Source of the DNA: Mesorhizobium sp. L-2-11
GTDB taxonomy: Bacteria; Pseudomonadota; Alphaproteobacteria; Rhizobiales; Rhizobiaceae
DNA: 64,000 nt
NCBI RefSeq assembly: GCF_016756595.1
Contig: NZ_AP023257.1
Location: 2,558,001-2,622,000, forward strand
Reading direction: 5' to 3'
Part shown: one piece after another, positions 42,095 to 51,385 of the stretch
Numbering within the stretch: the first letter of the stretch is position 1
Layout: each line of letters opens with the position of its first letter
Position numbers and translations under genes: made by a program
The notes under the pieces: generated by a model
The model's input: only the letters and a program-made list of their open reading frames with translations
Told to the model about the DNA's origin: nothing
Database searches by the model: none

Positions 42095-42925
42095 ATGAAA
42101 GTCCTGCTTGTCTTCGCTCATCCTGAACCGCGTTCGCTCAACGGCGCACTGCGTAACGTCGCCATCAGGGAACTCGAGGCCCAGGGCCACGAGGTGCGGG
42201 TGACTGACCTCTATGCCGATGGCTGGAAACCCGAGGTGGACCGTGCCGACTTTCCGTCGTGGCCGCCCGAGGCACGCTTCCTGCCGGCTGGGGCCTCTAA
42301 AAAAGCATTTGCGACCAACAGGCTGACCGACGATGTTAAAGCAGAGATCGACAAGCTGCTGTGGGCAGACACGCTGATCCTCCAGTTCCCGCTATGGTGG
42401 TACGCCATGCCGGCGATCCTCAAGGGCTGGGTCGACCGGGTGTACGCCTACGGCTTCGCCTATGGCGTCGGCGAGCACAGCGACAAGCGATGGGGTGACC
42501 GCTTTGGCGAGGGAACGCTCGCCGGCAAGCGCGCGATGCTGATCGTGACCACCGGCGGCTGGGAGGGGCATTATTCCGCCCGTGGCGTCAACGGCCCGAT
42601 CGACGACCTGCTGTTCCCGATCAATCACGGGATCCTTTACTATCCGGGCTACGACGTGCTGCCGCCGTTCGTCGTCTACAGAGTGGATCGTTTTGGCGAG
42701 GCCGATTTCGAACCCGTCGCGGAGCGCCTGCGCGAAAGGATGCGGACGCTCGAGACAACCCGGCCGATTCCCTATCGGCAGCAGAATGGCGGCGACTACC
42801 ACATCCCGAGCATGCAGCTCCGTCCCGAACTGGGCGACCCGGGCGCGACGGGCTTCGCGCTTCACGAGGACCGCGCAACCGCGAAATCGGCGACGCCGCG
42901 TTCGACTTTGCGGGACGTGGCCTGA
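42095..42925 (+). CDS. NAD(P)H:quinone oxidoreductase, flavodoxin-like fold
   Basis: A 276-residue member of the NQO1/MdaB/KefF-ancillary family (Flavodoxin_2). The FMN/FAD phosphate site is FAHPEPRSLNGALRN (about 7-21). The isoalloxazine loop is LQFPLWWYAMPAILKGWVDR (about 106-125), followed by VTTGGWEGHYSARG. It performs two-electron reduction of quinones or azo compounds in the cytoplasm. It is controlled in all likelihood by the divergent LysR gene, which is frameshifted here, so expression may be altered. The C-terminus after about 240 is longer than in most relatives. Confidence 0.85.
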   Translation: MKVLLVFAHPEPRSLNGALRNVAIRELEAQGHEVRVTDLYADGWKPEVDRADFPSWPPEARFLPAGASKKAFATNRLTDDVKAEIDKLLWADTLILQFPLWWYAMPAILKGWVDRVYAYGFAYGVGEHSDKRWGDRFGEGTLAGKRAMLIVTTGGWEGHYSARGVNGPIDDLLFPINHGILYYPGYDVLPPFVVYRVDRFGEADFEPVAERLRERMRTLETTRPIPYRQQNGGDYHIPSMQLRPELGDPGATGFALHEDRATAKSATPRSTLRDVA

Positions 42926-42975
42926 CGCAGCATCCCGAAAAGATCGGGCAAGTCGCCCGAAACCTGTGGGATGAA

Positions 42976-43701
42976 TCAGCGACCGGCCCGAAAGATCGCT
43001 GCCGCAGCAGCCGTCAGCGCTGCATTGCCTGATGCAGTGGTGCCGTCCGGAAGCTGCCTGCCGTCTTCCAGGCCGACGCGCGTCGACCAGTGGCGCTCCG
43101 CCGCCCGCTTGACGAACGGCCAGACCGTGGCGTCGGCGCCGTGCAGCAGGATGGCGCGATGCATCCCGGCCCGGTCGAGCACGGCTTCGATGCCGTCGCA
43201 GACTTCCCATGCAGCGTCCAACTCTTGCTCGGAAATCTCGATCAGGATGCGCAGCACCTGGCTGCCACGGTCGAGGCTCACCAGGCGCTCTGCGTCAGCG
43301 ATGGAGGCAAGCCCGGCCTCGATGCCGATGCCGCGCTGCCGCAGGCTTTGCATGATCTCGGGCGCGGCTTTTTCGCTCAGATTGACCGACGCGTAATCAG
43401 GTAATTCGCTCCAGCCGGTGATCGCGGCAAGTGTGCGCTCGTCATCATTCTCGATCCAGGCGCCGGTCGATACGCCGATCAGCGTTCCCGGGCAGGCGCG
43501 GCGCAGCGCCAGCACGGTCCGGTCCATCGTCGCCGCAGCGAGGCTTTCGCGGCCGTCGAGCCCGCGTGCATGGACATGCAGCTCGGCCGCACCGGCGGCC
43601 ACGCAGACGGCGCCGTCTCGCGCCATGGCTTCGGGATCAAGCGGTAGCTGCGGATGGAAATCGGCGCTGCGCGCGCCATTGATGCAGGTCTGGACGATCA
43701 T
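42976..43701 (-). CDS. BKACE-family 3-keto-5-aminohexanoate cleavage protein
   Basis: A 241-residue member of the DUF849/BKACE family of zinc-dependent beta-keto acid cleavage enzymes that use acetyl-CoA. LHVHARGLDG (about 42-51) contains the zinc histidines and IGVSTGAWIE follows. The ATG at 43701 (MIVQTCINGARS) is chosen because the family begins there; an open frame reaches 43824 but runs into repeat DNA. It is shorter than classic Kce (about 270-300 residues), matching the short subgroup. No lysine fermentation genes nearby; substrate unknown. Confidence 0.78.
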   Translation of the reverse strand: MIVQTCINGARSADFHPQLPLDPEAMARDGAVCVAAGAAELHVHARGLDGRESLAAATMDRTVLALRRACPGTLIGVSTGAWIENDDERTLAAITGWSELPDYASVNLSEKAAPEIMQSLRQRGIGIEAGLASIADAERLVSLDRGSQVLRILIEISEQELDAAWEVCDGIEAVLDRAGMHRAILLHGADATVWPFVKRAAERHWSTRVGLEDGRQLPDGTTASGNAALTAAAAAIFRAGR

Positions 43702-43869
43702 GGAGGTGGCGCCTGGTTGAAGTGGACCAAGTGTAGCGCAGGATGGCGGATACCGGAATCGGGTGATTGTCAGGAGAGCTGCTGCGGTGGAAGGATGTTC
43801 GCAGACGCTGATGCTGCCCCTCATTGCCCTGCTGCAGCCTTACTTTAAAGCTTTCAGCGTAGTGCCATC

Positions 43870-44075
43870 GGCGAAGCTGCCGATCTCCCCCCTTGCGGGG
43901 GAGATGCCTGGCAAGGCAGAGGGGGGTGCTGTCCCTCCGACCTGTCAACCAAATTACAGCCACGCCCTTAGGCTGTTTCCGGTTGAGAATGGCTGAAGTC
44001 GAAGTTGGCGATCCTTCCCACCCCCCTCTGTCCTGCCGGACATCTCCCCCGCAAGGGGGGAGATTGGATGCCGCT
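43870..44075. repeat. Two RIME-like palindromes facing each other
   Basis: GATCTCCCCCCTTGCGGGGGAGATGCC (43880-43906) with tail GCAAGGCAGAGGGGGG, and the mirrored CCCCCCTCTGTCCTGCCGGACATCTCCCCCGCAAGGGGGGAGATTGG (44023-44069). They lie between BKACE and dctD, facing inward like the ends of one element. Confidence 0.65.
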
Positions 44076-44141
44076 TCGGCTTTCGCCAACCACCAGCGCT
44101 GGAAGCCAGGGCTGATGAGGGCAGCCCTAGCCTGCCGGCCG

Positions 44142-45497
44142 TTACCTCGAAAACTCGCTGCGCACGATGCCGTGGCGCTGCAGCTTGTCGTAAAAGGTCT
44201 TGCGCGGAATCCCCAGCGCTTCGATGGTGCGCCTGACGTCGCCCTGGTTGCGGTTAAGCGTCTCGCGGATGATGTCGGCCTCGTAGCGCTCCAGCCGCTC
44301 CGGCAGCTTCATGGCGGCGTCCGGTTGGGCTGGGGCAGGGGATGGCGCTCCAGCGTCTTCCTCCAGTCCAAGCACAAAGCGTTCGGCGAAATGCGCGAGC
44401 TCGCGTACATTGCCCGGCCAGTCATGGTCGCTCAGATGGCGGTGCACCGCGGCCGGCACCGCCGGCAGCGGACGCCGGAAGCGGGCGGCGGCGCGCTCGG
44501 CGAAGTAGAAGAACAGCAGGGCGACGTCGTCGCGGCGCTCGCGCAGCGGCGGAATGGAGATCGTCACCACGTTGAGCCGGTAATAAAGATCCTCGCGGAA
44601 AGCGCCGCGCTGGCGCGGATCGCCGAGATCGACCTTGGCGGCGGCAACGACGCGCAGGTCGACCGGCCGCATTTCGTTGGTGCCGAGCGGGGTGACCTCG
44701 CGCATTTCCAGTACGCGCAGCATCTGCACCTGTGTCGAGACCGGCATGCTTTCGATCTCGTCGAGGAACAGCGTGCCGCCGCTGGCGTGCTCGATACGGC
44801 CGATCCGCTTCTTCTGCGCCCCGGTGAAGGCGCCGGCCTCGTGGCCGAACAATTCGCTCTCGATGACCGTTTCGGGCAGCGTGCCGCAGTTCAGCGCAAC
44901 GAAATTGCCCTTGGCGCGGCGACTCCAGCGATGCAAAAGGCTGGCCACCACTTCCTTGCCGGAGCCGGTTTCGCCCGTCACCAGCACGTCGACATCGGTG
45001 TCGGCGATCTGGCGCAGCGTGCGGCGCAGCCTTTCCATCGCCGGCGTCTGGCCGATCAGCGGCAGGCCGTCCTGCGCCTCTCCGGCCGCCTCGCGCAAGG
45101 CGCGGTTCTCCATCACCAGACGGCGCTTTTCCGCGGCGCGGCGCACGCTCTGCACCAGCCGGTCGGCGGCGAAGGGTTTTGTGATGAAGTCGTAGGCGCC
45201 GTCCTTGATCGCCTTGACGGCAACCGCGATGTCGCCATGCCCGGTGACGAGGATGACCGGAATGTCCGCGTCCAGCCGCAGGATGCGGTCGAAAAGCTGC
45301 AGGCCGTCAATCTCAGGCATGCGGATATCCGAAACAACCACGCCGGCAAAACCGGTGTCGAGCCTGGCCAGCGCCTCGGCCGCCACCGAAAAAGGCGAGA
45401 CCGAAAATCCGGCAAGCTCCAGCGTCTGCGCGGTAGCCCTGAGGAGATCGCTGTCGTCATCGACCAGGATCACCGGCGCTGCGTCGTCGTTCGTCAT
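44142..45497 (-). CDS. dctD: C4-dicarboxylate response regulator DctD (sigma-54 activator)
   Basis: A 451-residue NtrC-family regulator. Receiver domain (about 8-120) with phospho-acceptor D57 in [11 protein letters not shown]+ domain with Walker A GETGSGKE (175-182) and the sigma-54 contact GAFTGA (222-227). The C-terminal Fis helix-turn-helix includes [23 protein letters not shown]. Phosphorylated by DctB, it activates dctA with RNA polymerase-sigma54. It starts 13 bases after dctB ends. Its target promoter and likely binding sites lie in the dctB-dctA gap. Confidence 0.93.
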   Translation of the reverse strand: MTNDDAAPVILVDDDSDLLRATAQTLELAGFSVSPFSVAAEALARLDTGFAGVVVSDIRMPEIDGLQLFDRILRLDADIPVILVTGHGDIAVAVKAIKDGAYDFITKPFAADRLVQSVRRAAEKRRLVMENRALREAAGEAQDGLPLIGQTPAMERLRRTLRQIADTDVDVLVTGETGSGKEVVASLLHRWSRRAKGNFVALNCGTLPETVIESELFGHEAGAFTGAQKKRIGRIEHASGGTLFLDEIESMPVSTQVQMLRVLEMREVTPLGTNEMRPVDLRVVAAAKVDLGDPRQRGAFREDLYYRLNVVTISIPPLRERRDDVALLFFYFAERAAARFRRPLPAVPAAVHRHLSDHDWPGNVRELAHFAERFVLGLEEDAGAPSPAPAQPDAAMKLPERLERYEADIIRETLNRNQGDVRRTIEALGIPRKTFYDKLQRHGIVRSEFSR

Positions 45498-45510
45498 GCT
45501 GCCTTGGCCA

Positions 45511-47370
45511 CTATGCTGCTTTCAAGAGATGGATGACGAAGCGGGTGCCGCTGCCGCCGCTCGAAACCTCGATGCGTCCGCCGTAGTCGGCGACGATATC
45601 CTTCGAGATGACAAGGCCAAGACCGAGGCCTTTTTCCTTGGACGTGTTGAACGGCGTGAACAGCGATTTGAGAATCCCTGGCGGAATGCCAGGTCCGTTA
45701 TCGGACACCCCGACCGTCACGCCGTCCGAGGTCTCCTCGACCGAAACCCGAACATGAGCGTCGTTGCGGCCTTCCAGCGCTTCGAGAGCGTTCTGGAAGA
45801 GGTTGATCAGCACCTGTTCGAGCCGGACCCGGTTGCCCATGACCTTGAGGCTCGGCGATGGCAGGTCGATCGCCAGTGCGTCGAGCCGGCCGGCAAAGCG
45901 GCTTCTCAACAGCACGACGGCGCCCTCGACGACACCGCGCAATTCGACAGGCTCGGCGGCGGTGCGGCCCTTGCGGGCAAAGGCTTTCAATTCTTCGGTG
46001 ATGGTGCCGATGCGCTCGGTCAGGGCTGCAATGGCGCCGAGGTTTTCCTCGGCGGGCGCGGTCTGCTTCCTGTCGAGGAAGACGCGGGCGTTGTCGGCAT
46101 AGGCGCGTATGGTGGCAACCGGCTGGTTGATCTCATGGGCGACGCCGGCGGCGATCTGGCCGAGGATGGCGAGGCGGTTGGCCTGGACCAGATCCTGCTG
46201 CACCACCTGCAGCTTGGCTTCCGTGCTGCGATGGTCTGATATCTCCGCCTGCAGCCGATCGCGGGCACGACTCAGATCCTCGGTCCGCTCGATGACGCGG
46301 CGCTCGAGTTCGATGCGCGCCGCCTGTTCGGCGGCGATCCGCATTTGTCCCGATTGCCGGCGCCACAACAGATACGCGGCAAGGCCGAGCAACGGGGCCA
46401 AGACGCCGAGCGCAAGGAGCCGCATTTCACGGGCCGCGGCGGCGATCGGCGCCTCGGCCGGAACGAGATAGTCGAGCCGCCAGGGGGTCGAAGGAACCGG
46501 GGCTGAAAGCCGAAGATATTCCGCGTCGCTGCCGCCGGGCGTCACCGCATGGACGATGGATGTGTCCGGGCTGAGCGCCTGCGGGCGCGTGATCGGCAAC
46601 GGCATCAGCGGTGCATCGCCGAACTGCTGGCTGTTCTGGATGGCGGCAAGATCAGACGCGGCAAGCGGCGCCGTCGTCATGAAGCGCCAGGACCGCACGC
46701 TGGTGATCAGGACGATACCACGCTCGTCGCTGACATAGGCCGGGCGGTTCACCTCGTGCCAGTCGGCCTCGAGCTGATCGAACTCCGCCTTGACGACGAC
46801 GACGCCGAGCGGTGCGGCAGCATCGCCGACGCGTCGCGAGATGTAGAGGCCTGGGCGTTTGCTGACATTGCCGAGCGCGAAATATTCGGCGGTTCCGGAT
46901 TGCATCGCCGCGGAGAAATAGTCGCGGAACCGGTAGTCGTTGCCGACAAAGCTGATCGGGTCGCGCCAGTTGCTGGAGGCGATCGCCAGCCCGTCGGTGC
47001 CGATGACATAGAGCACCGAGGCCTTGGTGCCGGAGACCAGCCCTTCAAGCTTACGATTCAGCACATCGATTGCAGCAGCGCTTTTCTGCGCCAGCGCGTC
47101 GCGCACCTGCTGGTCTTCCGACAAAAGCAGGGGCAGGGCGCGCGGGCTTTCCAGAACGGCGCGCAATAGCGCGACCTTCAGATTGGCGTCGGTGCGGCCC
47201 TGCGCCGCCAGTGTCCCGAGCTCGGTGGTGCGGCCATAGAGACCGGCGCCATAAAGTGCGGCCGTGGCCGTCGCAAGGGCGATGGCCGCAAACAGCAGCC
47301 AGGCACGGCGCGCTCGCCTGCCGAGTTGCTCGGGCGAGGACGGCAAGGCAGCGGCGGGGCGTTGCAGCAT
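45511..47370 (-). CDS. dctB: C4-dicarboxylate sensor histidine kinase DctB
   Basis: A 619-residue inner-membrane sensor from the ATG at 47370. In-frame starts at 47385 and 47397 exist but would place the proximal DctD-type site inside coding sequence. Order: TM helix (about 23-44), periplasmic double-PAS sensor that binds succinate/malate/fumarate, second TM (about 315-335), coiled-coil linker ([19 protein letters not shown]), HisKA with phospho-histidine H412 in [13 protein letters not shown], and the HATPase domain with [14 protein letters not shown] and GLGLGLVI. It phosphorylates DctD. Confidence 0.92.
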   Translation of the reverse strand: MLQRPAAALPSSPEQLGRRARRAWLLFAAIALATATAALYGAGLYGRTTELGTLAAQGRTDANLKVALLRAVLESPRALPLLLSEDQQVRDALAQKSAAAIDVLNRKLEGLVSGTKASVLYVIGTDGLAIASSNWRDPISFVGNDYRFRDYFSAAMQSGTAEYFALGNVSKRPGLYISRRVGDAAAPLGVVVVKAEFDQLEADWHEVNRPAYVSDERGIVLITSVRSWRFMTTAPLAASDLAAIQNSQQFGDAPLMPLPITRPQALSPDTSIVHAVTPGGSDAEYLRLSAPVPSTPWRLDYLVPAEAPIAAAAREMRLLALGVLAPLLGLAAYLLWRRQSGQMRIAAEQAARIELERRVIERTEDLSRARDRLQAEISDHRSTEAKLQVVQQDLVQANRLAILGQIAAGVAHEINQPVATIRAYADNARVFLDRKQTAPAEENLGAIAALTERIGTITEELKAFARKGRTAAEPVELRGVVEGAVVLLRSRFAGRLDALAIDLPSPSLKVMGNRVRLEQVLINLFQNALEALEGRNDAHVRVSVEETSDGVTVGVSDNGPGIPPGILKSLFTPFNTSKEKGLGLGLVISKDIVADYGGRIEVSSGGSGTRFVIHLLKAA

Positions 47371-47377
47371 CGCCCAT

Positions 47378-47442
47378 TTGTGCATGATTTCGCACAAAGC
47401 ACAATTCGGCTATGCGAACATCCGCACTTTGTATGTGCAAAG
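47378..47442. promoter_or_regulatory. Candidate DctD upstream activating sites
   Basis: Two inverted-repeat sites: TTGTGC-N8-GCACAA at 47378-47397 and GCACTTTGTATGTGCAAAG at 47424-47442. They lie about 60-125 bases upstream of the sigma-54 promoter, the right distance for an enhancer-bound activator. The tandem arrangement matches that described for rhizobial dctA. Confidence 0.7.
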
Positions 47443-47503
47443 CCAAAAGCTTGAGTACGAGGATACTCAACGAAATCAAATCGATAGCCTCTTAAGCGCA
47501 GTC

Positions 47504-47519
47504 TGGCACGGCAGTTGCA
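47504..47519 (+). promoter_or_regulatory. Sigma-54 (-24/-12) promoter of dctA
   Basis: TGGCACGGCAGTTGCA matches the consensus TGGCACG-N4-TTGC exactly. The start codon of dctA lies about 90 bases downstream. Confidence 0.9.
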
Positions 47520-47610
47520 AACACGACTTCAGCGGTCGCGAGGCTGCTGGGGGTCAAATGCAAACGCTCCGGGAGGTCGAGCTTTCGATCGGAGCACAAT
47601 GGAGGACGTC

Positions 47611-48942
47611 ATGCAGACAGCATTCGCTGCCGCCGAGCCGCGCGGCAAACTTCCGTTCTACCGGCATCTCTATGTGCAGGTGTTGGCGGCGATCGCCGCC
47701 GGCGTGCTGCTCGGCCACTTCTATCCCGAAACCGGCGAGGCGATGAAGCCGTTCGGCGATGCCTTCATCAAGCTGGTGAAGATGGTGATCGCGCCGGTGA
47801 TCTTCCTGACGGTGGCGACCGGCATCGCCGGCGTTTCCGACCTGCAGAAGGTGGGCCGCGTCGCCGGCAAGGCGATGATCTACTTCCTGGCATTCTCGAC
47901 GCTGGCGCTTGTCGTCGGCCTCGTCGTCTCGAACGTCGTCCAGCCGGGCGCCGGCATGCATATCGATCCAGCCACGCTCGATGCCACAAAAGTGGCGACC
48001 TACACCGAAAAAGCGCACGACACCAGCATCGTCGGTTTCCTGATGAACATCATCCCCGACACGATCACCGGCGCTTTCGCAAAGGGCGACATCCTGCAGG
48101 TGCTGTTCTTTTCGGTGCTGTTCGGGCTGGCTCTTGCCGCGGTCGGCGATCGCGGCCGCCCGGTCGTCGATTTCCTGCAGGCACTGACCACGCCGATCTT
48201 CCGCCTCGTCGCCATCCTGATGAAGGCCGCGCCGATCGGCGCTTTCGGCGCCATGGCCTTCACCATCGGCAAATACGGCATCGGCTCGATCGCCAACCTC
48301 GCCATGCTGATCGGCACCTTCTACCTGACCTCGCTGCTGTTCGTGCTGGTGGTGCTGGGCGCGGTCGCCCGCTATAATGGCTTCTCGATCCTGGCGCTGA
48401 TCCGCTACGTCAAGGAAGAGTTGCTGCTGGTGCTCGGCACCTCGTCCTCGGAAGCGGCACTGCCGGGCCTGATGGCCAAGATGGAGCGCGCCGGCTGCAA
48501 CCGCTCGGTGGTCGGGCTGGTCGTTCCAACCGGCTATTCCTTCAACCTCGACGGCACCAATATCTACATGACGCTGGCCGCGCTGTTCATCGCCCAGGCG
48601 ACCGACACGCCGCTCAGCTTCGGCGACCAGATCCTGCTGCTCGCCGTCGCCATGCTGAGCTCCAAGGGCGCCGCCGGCATCACCGGCGCCGGCTTCATCA
48701 CGCTGGCGGCGACGCTCTCGGTCGTGCCCGCAGTGCCGGTCGCCGGCATGGCGCTGATCCTCGGCGTCGACCGCTTCATGTCGGAATGCCGGGCGCTGAC
48801 CAACTTCATCGGCAATGCGGTGGCGACCGTGGTCGTGGCGCGCTGGGAAGGGGAACTCGACCAGACCAGGTTCGCTGCCGCGATGGCCGGCGACTTGCCG
48901 GAGGAAGCCGATCTGTCGCTGCCGGGGCTGCAGGCCGCCTGA
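47611..48942 (+). CDS. dctA: C4-dicarboxylate transporter DctA
   Basis: A 443-residue DAACS-family symporter for succinate, malate and fumarate, the main carbon import route of bacteroids in rhizobia. The hydrophobic profile fits eight helices plus two re-entrant loops. Signature pieces visible: [13 protein letters not shown] (about 277-289, serine-rich loop) and [19 protein letters not shown] (about 307-325). GGAGG at 47601-47605 fixes the ATG at 47611, although the frame is open further upstream. It is expressed from the sigma-54 promoter at 47504 under DctBD. Confidence 0.94.
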   Translation: MQTAFAAAEPRGKLPFYRHLYVQVLAAIAAGVLLGHFYPETGEAMKPFGDAFIKLVKMVIAPVIFLTVATGIAGVSDLQKVGRVAGKAMIYFLAFSTLALVVGLVVSNVVQPGAGMHIDPATLDATKVATYTEKAHDTSIVGFLMNIIPDTITGAFAKGDILQVLFFSVLFGLALAAVGDRGRPVVDFLQALTTPIFRLVAILMKAAPIGAFGAMAFTIGKYGIGSIANLAMLIGTFYLTSLLFVLVVLGAVARYNGFSILALIRYVKEELLLVLGTSSSEAALPGLMAKMERAGCNRSVVGLVVPTGYSFNLDGTNIYMTLAALFIAQATDTPLSFGDQILLLAVAMLSSKGAAGITGAGFITLAATLSVVPAVPVAGMALILGVDRFMSECRALTNFIGNAVATVVVARWEGELDQTRFAAAMAGDLPEEADLSLPGLQAA

Positions 48943-48964
48943 ACCGTTCAGGTCTGCACGGTCA

Positions 48965-48999
48965 TATCCCGAAGCCGGCTTGCCGCTGGCTTCGGGATA
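48965..48999 (+). terminator. Terminator-like hairpin of dctA
   Basis: TATCCCGAAGCC (48965-48976) pairs perfectly with GGCTTCGGGATA (48988-48999), 22 bases after the stop. No long T-run. Confidence 0.6.
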
Positions 49000-49448
49000 G
49001 AAGCCGCCAATCTCCAACATCCGCTGATATCCGCAGGCCATGCCGCTGCGCGCTGCCTCAGATGTAACGGGCTTGTGAGCCTTGTTTCGGGGCGCGGGGC
49101 TTGTTCCAGCCGCATTTGAAGGCCAGTATCCGCCATGCTTTCAAGGTGCCCGTCCGCTTCGATCGCGACCTGATCGCGCCCGAAGGCGAGACATTTTTTT
49201 CGTCGGGCTCGGTTCAGTTTGGGTCGAGACTGTCGGAGCTTTTGCTGCCGCTGACCACAACTTTGACCAAGGCGGCAGCTCTCGAAGGCGATGGCGGCCT
49301 CAGTATGAAGTCGCATAGCGAGACGTGACCCCGTCTCCTGATGGAAAGCCGCTGGCTTTTGCTCAGGAGACTCGTCGGGCACTTGAAGCGGGGGCAGGCC
49401 CGTGAGCGGGTTTTGCCGAAACCAAAGCAAGATGCGAGGTCAAATGCG
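49000..49448. other. Intergenic region with a two-tier hairpin
   Basis: No gene is convincing. At 49333-49371 GTCTCCTGA and TCAGGAGAC enclose AAAGCC-GCT-GGCTTT, a nested stem of 9 plus 6 bp. It lies 78 bases before the glycosyltransferase start and could be a terminator, attenuator or small structured RNA. Confidence 0.4.
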
Positions 49449-50474
49449 ATGCAGCCTGTCCCAGGGATTCCGGTGTCCATCATCATTCCGAACTACAATT
49501 ACGCGCGCTTCCTCAAACGCAGCATCGACAGCGCCCTCGAGCAGGATTACCCGGATGTCGAAGTCGTCGTCGTCGACGATGCCTCGCAGGACAATTCCAC
49601 GACAATCATGAATTCATATGGGGACAGGATCCTCGCCTGCCCGCGTGCGCAAAATGGCGGGCATGCCGCCGCGTTCAACACCGGCTTTGCGGCAAGCTCG
49701 GGCAGGATCGTCCTGTTCCTCGACGCCGACGATTTTCTTTATCCGACCGCCGTTTCCAGGATCGTCGACACCTGGGATGCGGCAACGGCCCAGGTGCAGT
49801 CCAGGCTGCATATCGTCGACGAACGACAACGCATCAAGGACGTCTTTCCGCCGCCCGAACTGCCCTTCGACAGCGGCGATGTCATGCCGAAACTCCTGCA
49901 CAAGGGCCGCTATCAGACGACTGTGACCAGCGGGCTGGCCTTTGATCGCACAACCCTGGAATCGATCATGCCTATACCGGAGCCGGAGTTCCGCCAGGGC
50001 GCCGACGGCTACCTTGCAACGCTGGCGCCCATGTACGGACACGTCCAGTCCATTGACGAATGCGTCGGCGCCTACCGGATCCACGGCGCCAACCATTCGG
50101 TGTTCGGTGAAAAGCTCGCCGAGCGGGCACGCTGGCGGATAACCCACGATTTCCGCCGCATGCAGGCGCTGTCGGACCAAGCCTCCGGGATCGGCCTGAC
50201 CATCGTGCCGTCGGAGGCGGTCCGCCACGATCCGCTCCACCTCGAAGAGCGGCTGGCGTCCTTGTGCGCGGACAGACGCCAGCACCCGGTGGCCAATGAT
50301 TCCCGGCTGGCGCTCGGGGTGGCCGGCGCCGTCGCCAGCCTCGAAATGACCGCGTCGCTCCGCCGGCGCGCCGTCCTTGCCGCCTGGTTCCTGTCGGTCG
50401 GGTGTTGCCGCGGAAAATGGCGACGGCAGTGCTGTCGTGGAAGCTCGACGCCTCGTCGAGACCGGCATTTTTGA
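49449..50474 (+). CDS. Family 2 glycosyltransferase, C-terminus altered by frameshift
   Basis: A 341-residue GT-A fold transferase. N-terminal PVSIIIPNYNYARFLKRSID, then VVVVDDASQDNS (about 38-49), then the metal-binding FLDADDFLYP (about 91-100). The start at 49449 follows GAGGT; upstream in-frame sequence is not family-like. The last 25 or so residues are cysteine/arginine-rich. In the alternative frame after about 50400 a normal-looking tail (KMATAVLSWKLDASSRPAFL) continues to a TAG at 50510-50512, implying one extra G near 50398-50402. The catalytic domain is intact. Confidence 0.78.
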   Translation: MQPVPGIPVSIIIPNYNYARFLKRSIDSALEQDYPDVEVVVVDDASQDNSTTIMNSYGDRILACPRAQNGGHAAAFNTGFAASSGRIVLFLDADDFLYPTAVSRIVDTWDAATAQVQSRLHIVDERQRIKDVFPPPELPFDSGDVMPKLLHKGRYQTTVTSGLAFDRTTLESIMPIPEPEFRQGADGYLATLAPMYGHVQSIDECVGAYRIHGANHSVFGEKLAERARWRITHDFRRMQALSDQASGIGLTIVPSEAVRHDPLHLEERLASLCADRRQHPVANDSRLALGVAGAVASLEMTASLRRRAVLAAWFLSVGCCRGKWRRQCCRGSSTPRRDRHF

Positions 50475-50690
50475 GCCGTCTGTCCAAGACCATCCGTCAC
50501 GCCATGGGGTAGTTTGGTGCGTTGACGTGGTTCGGTCAGGTATTCGCCCGATCCGGCCGGGCGCCGGAGTCATGGTACCGGCGCGTTCGACCCGTGCCGC
50601 TACCTCATGTCCTTTCCGGATCGCGAACATCGTCTCAGACAGGCCCACCGCACTGTAATTTATTTGCTTACATCTTGTTGACGTATGTCA

Positions 50691-50710
50691 GCAACATGCT
50701 TACATGTTGC
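50691..50710. promoter_or_regulatory. Palindromic operator of higBA
   Basis: GCAACATG-CTTA-CATGTTGC, perfect 8-bp arms, directly abutting the higB ATG. A second TTACAT copy lies at about 50668. The position suits autorepression by the HigA-HigB complex. Confidence 0.65.
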
Positions 50711-50989
50711 ATGATCAGATCGTTCAAGCACAAGGCGCTGGCCGACCTCTTTCAAACGGGAAAGACCGGAAAAATCGACGCCAAGATGCATAAGCGCATC
50801 CTTGTCCGGCTTGACCGTTTGGAAGTCTCGGAAAGACCTGAAGACATGGACTTGCCCGGATTCGACTTCCATCCTTTGAGGGGTTTCACCCCGACCCGCT
50901 ACACGGTGCATGTCAACGGGCCGTGGTGCATCACATTCGAATTCGACAACAATGATGCCGCCCGCGTCGACTTCGAACAGTACCACTAA
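50711..50989 (+). CDS. higB: Type II toxin HigB (RelE/ParE superfamily)
   Basis: A 92-residue RelE-fold toxin, probably a ribosome-dependent mRNA endonuclease. It begins IRSFKHKALADLFQTG, has the central LPGFDFHPLRG and ends WCITFEFDNNDAARVDFEQYH, all typical of HigB. The start is the ATG right after the palindrome, although the frame is open to 50522. Toxin-first order and the antitoxin 25 bases downstream are standard for higBA. Confidence 0.88.
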   Translation: MIRSFKHKALADLFQTGKTGKIDAKMHKRILVRLDRLEVSERPEDMDLPGFDFHPLRGFTPTRYTVHVNGPWCITFEFDNNDAARVDFEQYH

Positions 50990-51014
50990 GGCGGCCAGAT
51001 TGGAGAAATCGGAT

Positions 51015-51323
51015 ATGAGCGTTTTTGAGCCGATGCGTCCGATGGAGCGCTGCCCATCCCACCCTGGAGCGCTGCTTGACGAGCTTATCCCGGCAACCGG
51101 AAAGACCAAGGTGGAAATCGCCAACCTGCTCGGAATCTCGCGCCAGCAGCTTTACGACATCATCCGCGAGAAGAAGCCGGTGTCGCCGGCGGTCGCCGCT
51201 CGCCTGGGAAAGATGTTCGGCGACGGCGCTGCGATCTGGCTCAGGACGCAGGCTGCTTATGATGCCTGGCATGCCGAGCGCGAAGTGGATGTCAGCGCCA
51301 TACCAAGGCTGCACGCTGCCTGA
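51015..51323 (+). CDS. higA: Antitoxin HigA (XRE-family)
   Basis: A 102-residue helix-turn-helix antitoxin. HPGALLDELIPATGKTKVEIA and LLGISRQQLYDIIREKKPVS form the HTH; the tail GDGAAIWLRTQAAYDAW is the HigA/VapI signature. It should neutralise HigB and repress the operon through the palindrome at 50691. Confidence 0.88.
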   Translation: MSVFEPMRPMERCPSHPGALLDELIPATGKTKVEIANLLGISRQQLYDIIREKKPVSPAVAARLGKMFGDGAAIWLRTQAAYDAWHAEREVDVSAIPRLHAA

Positions 51324-51385
51324 AACGCAACAAGGCCTGCCGCTCACGCAATGATGCCTTGAAGGCAGTTCCGGCCGGCCTGCCT

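Noticed and set aside
44142..48942. dctABD as evidence for a symbiosis island
   Set aside because: dct genes are common in free-living alphaproteobacteria and no nod, nif or fix genes occur in the window.
49101..49328. 75-codon frame after dctA
   Set aside because: No ribosome site or recognisable family; low-complexity tail; treated as intergenic.
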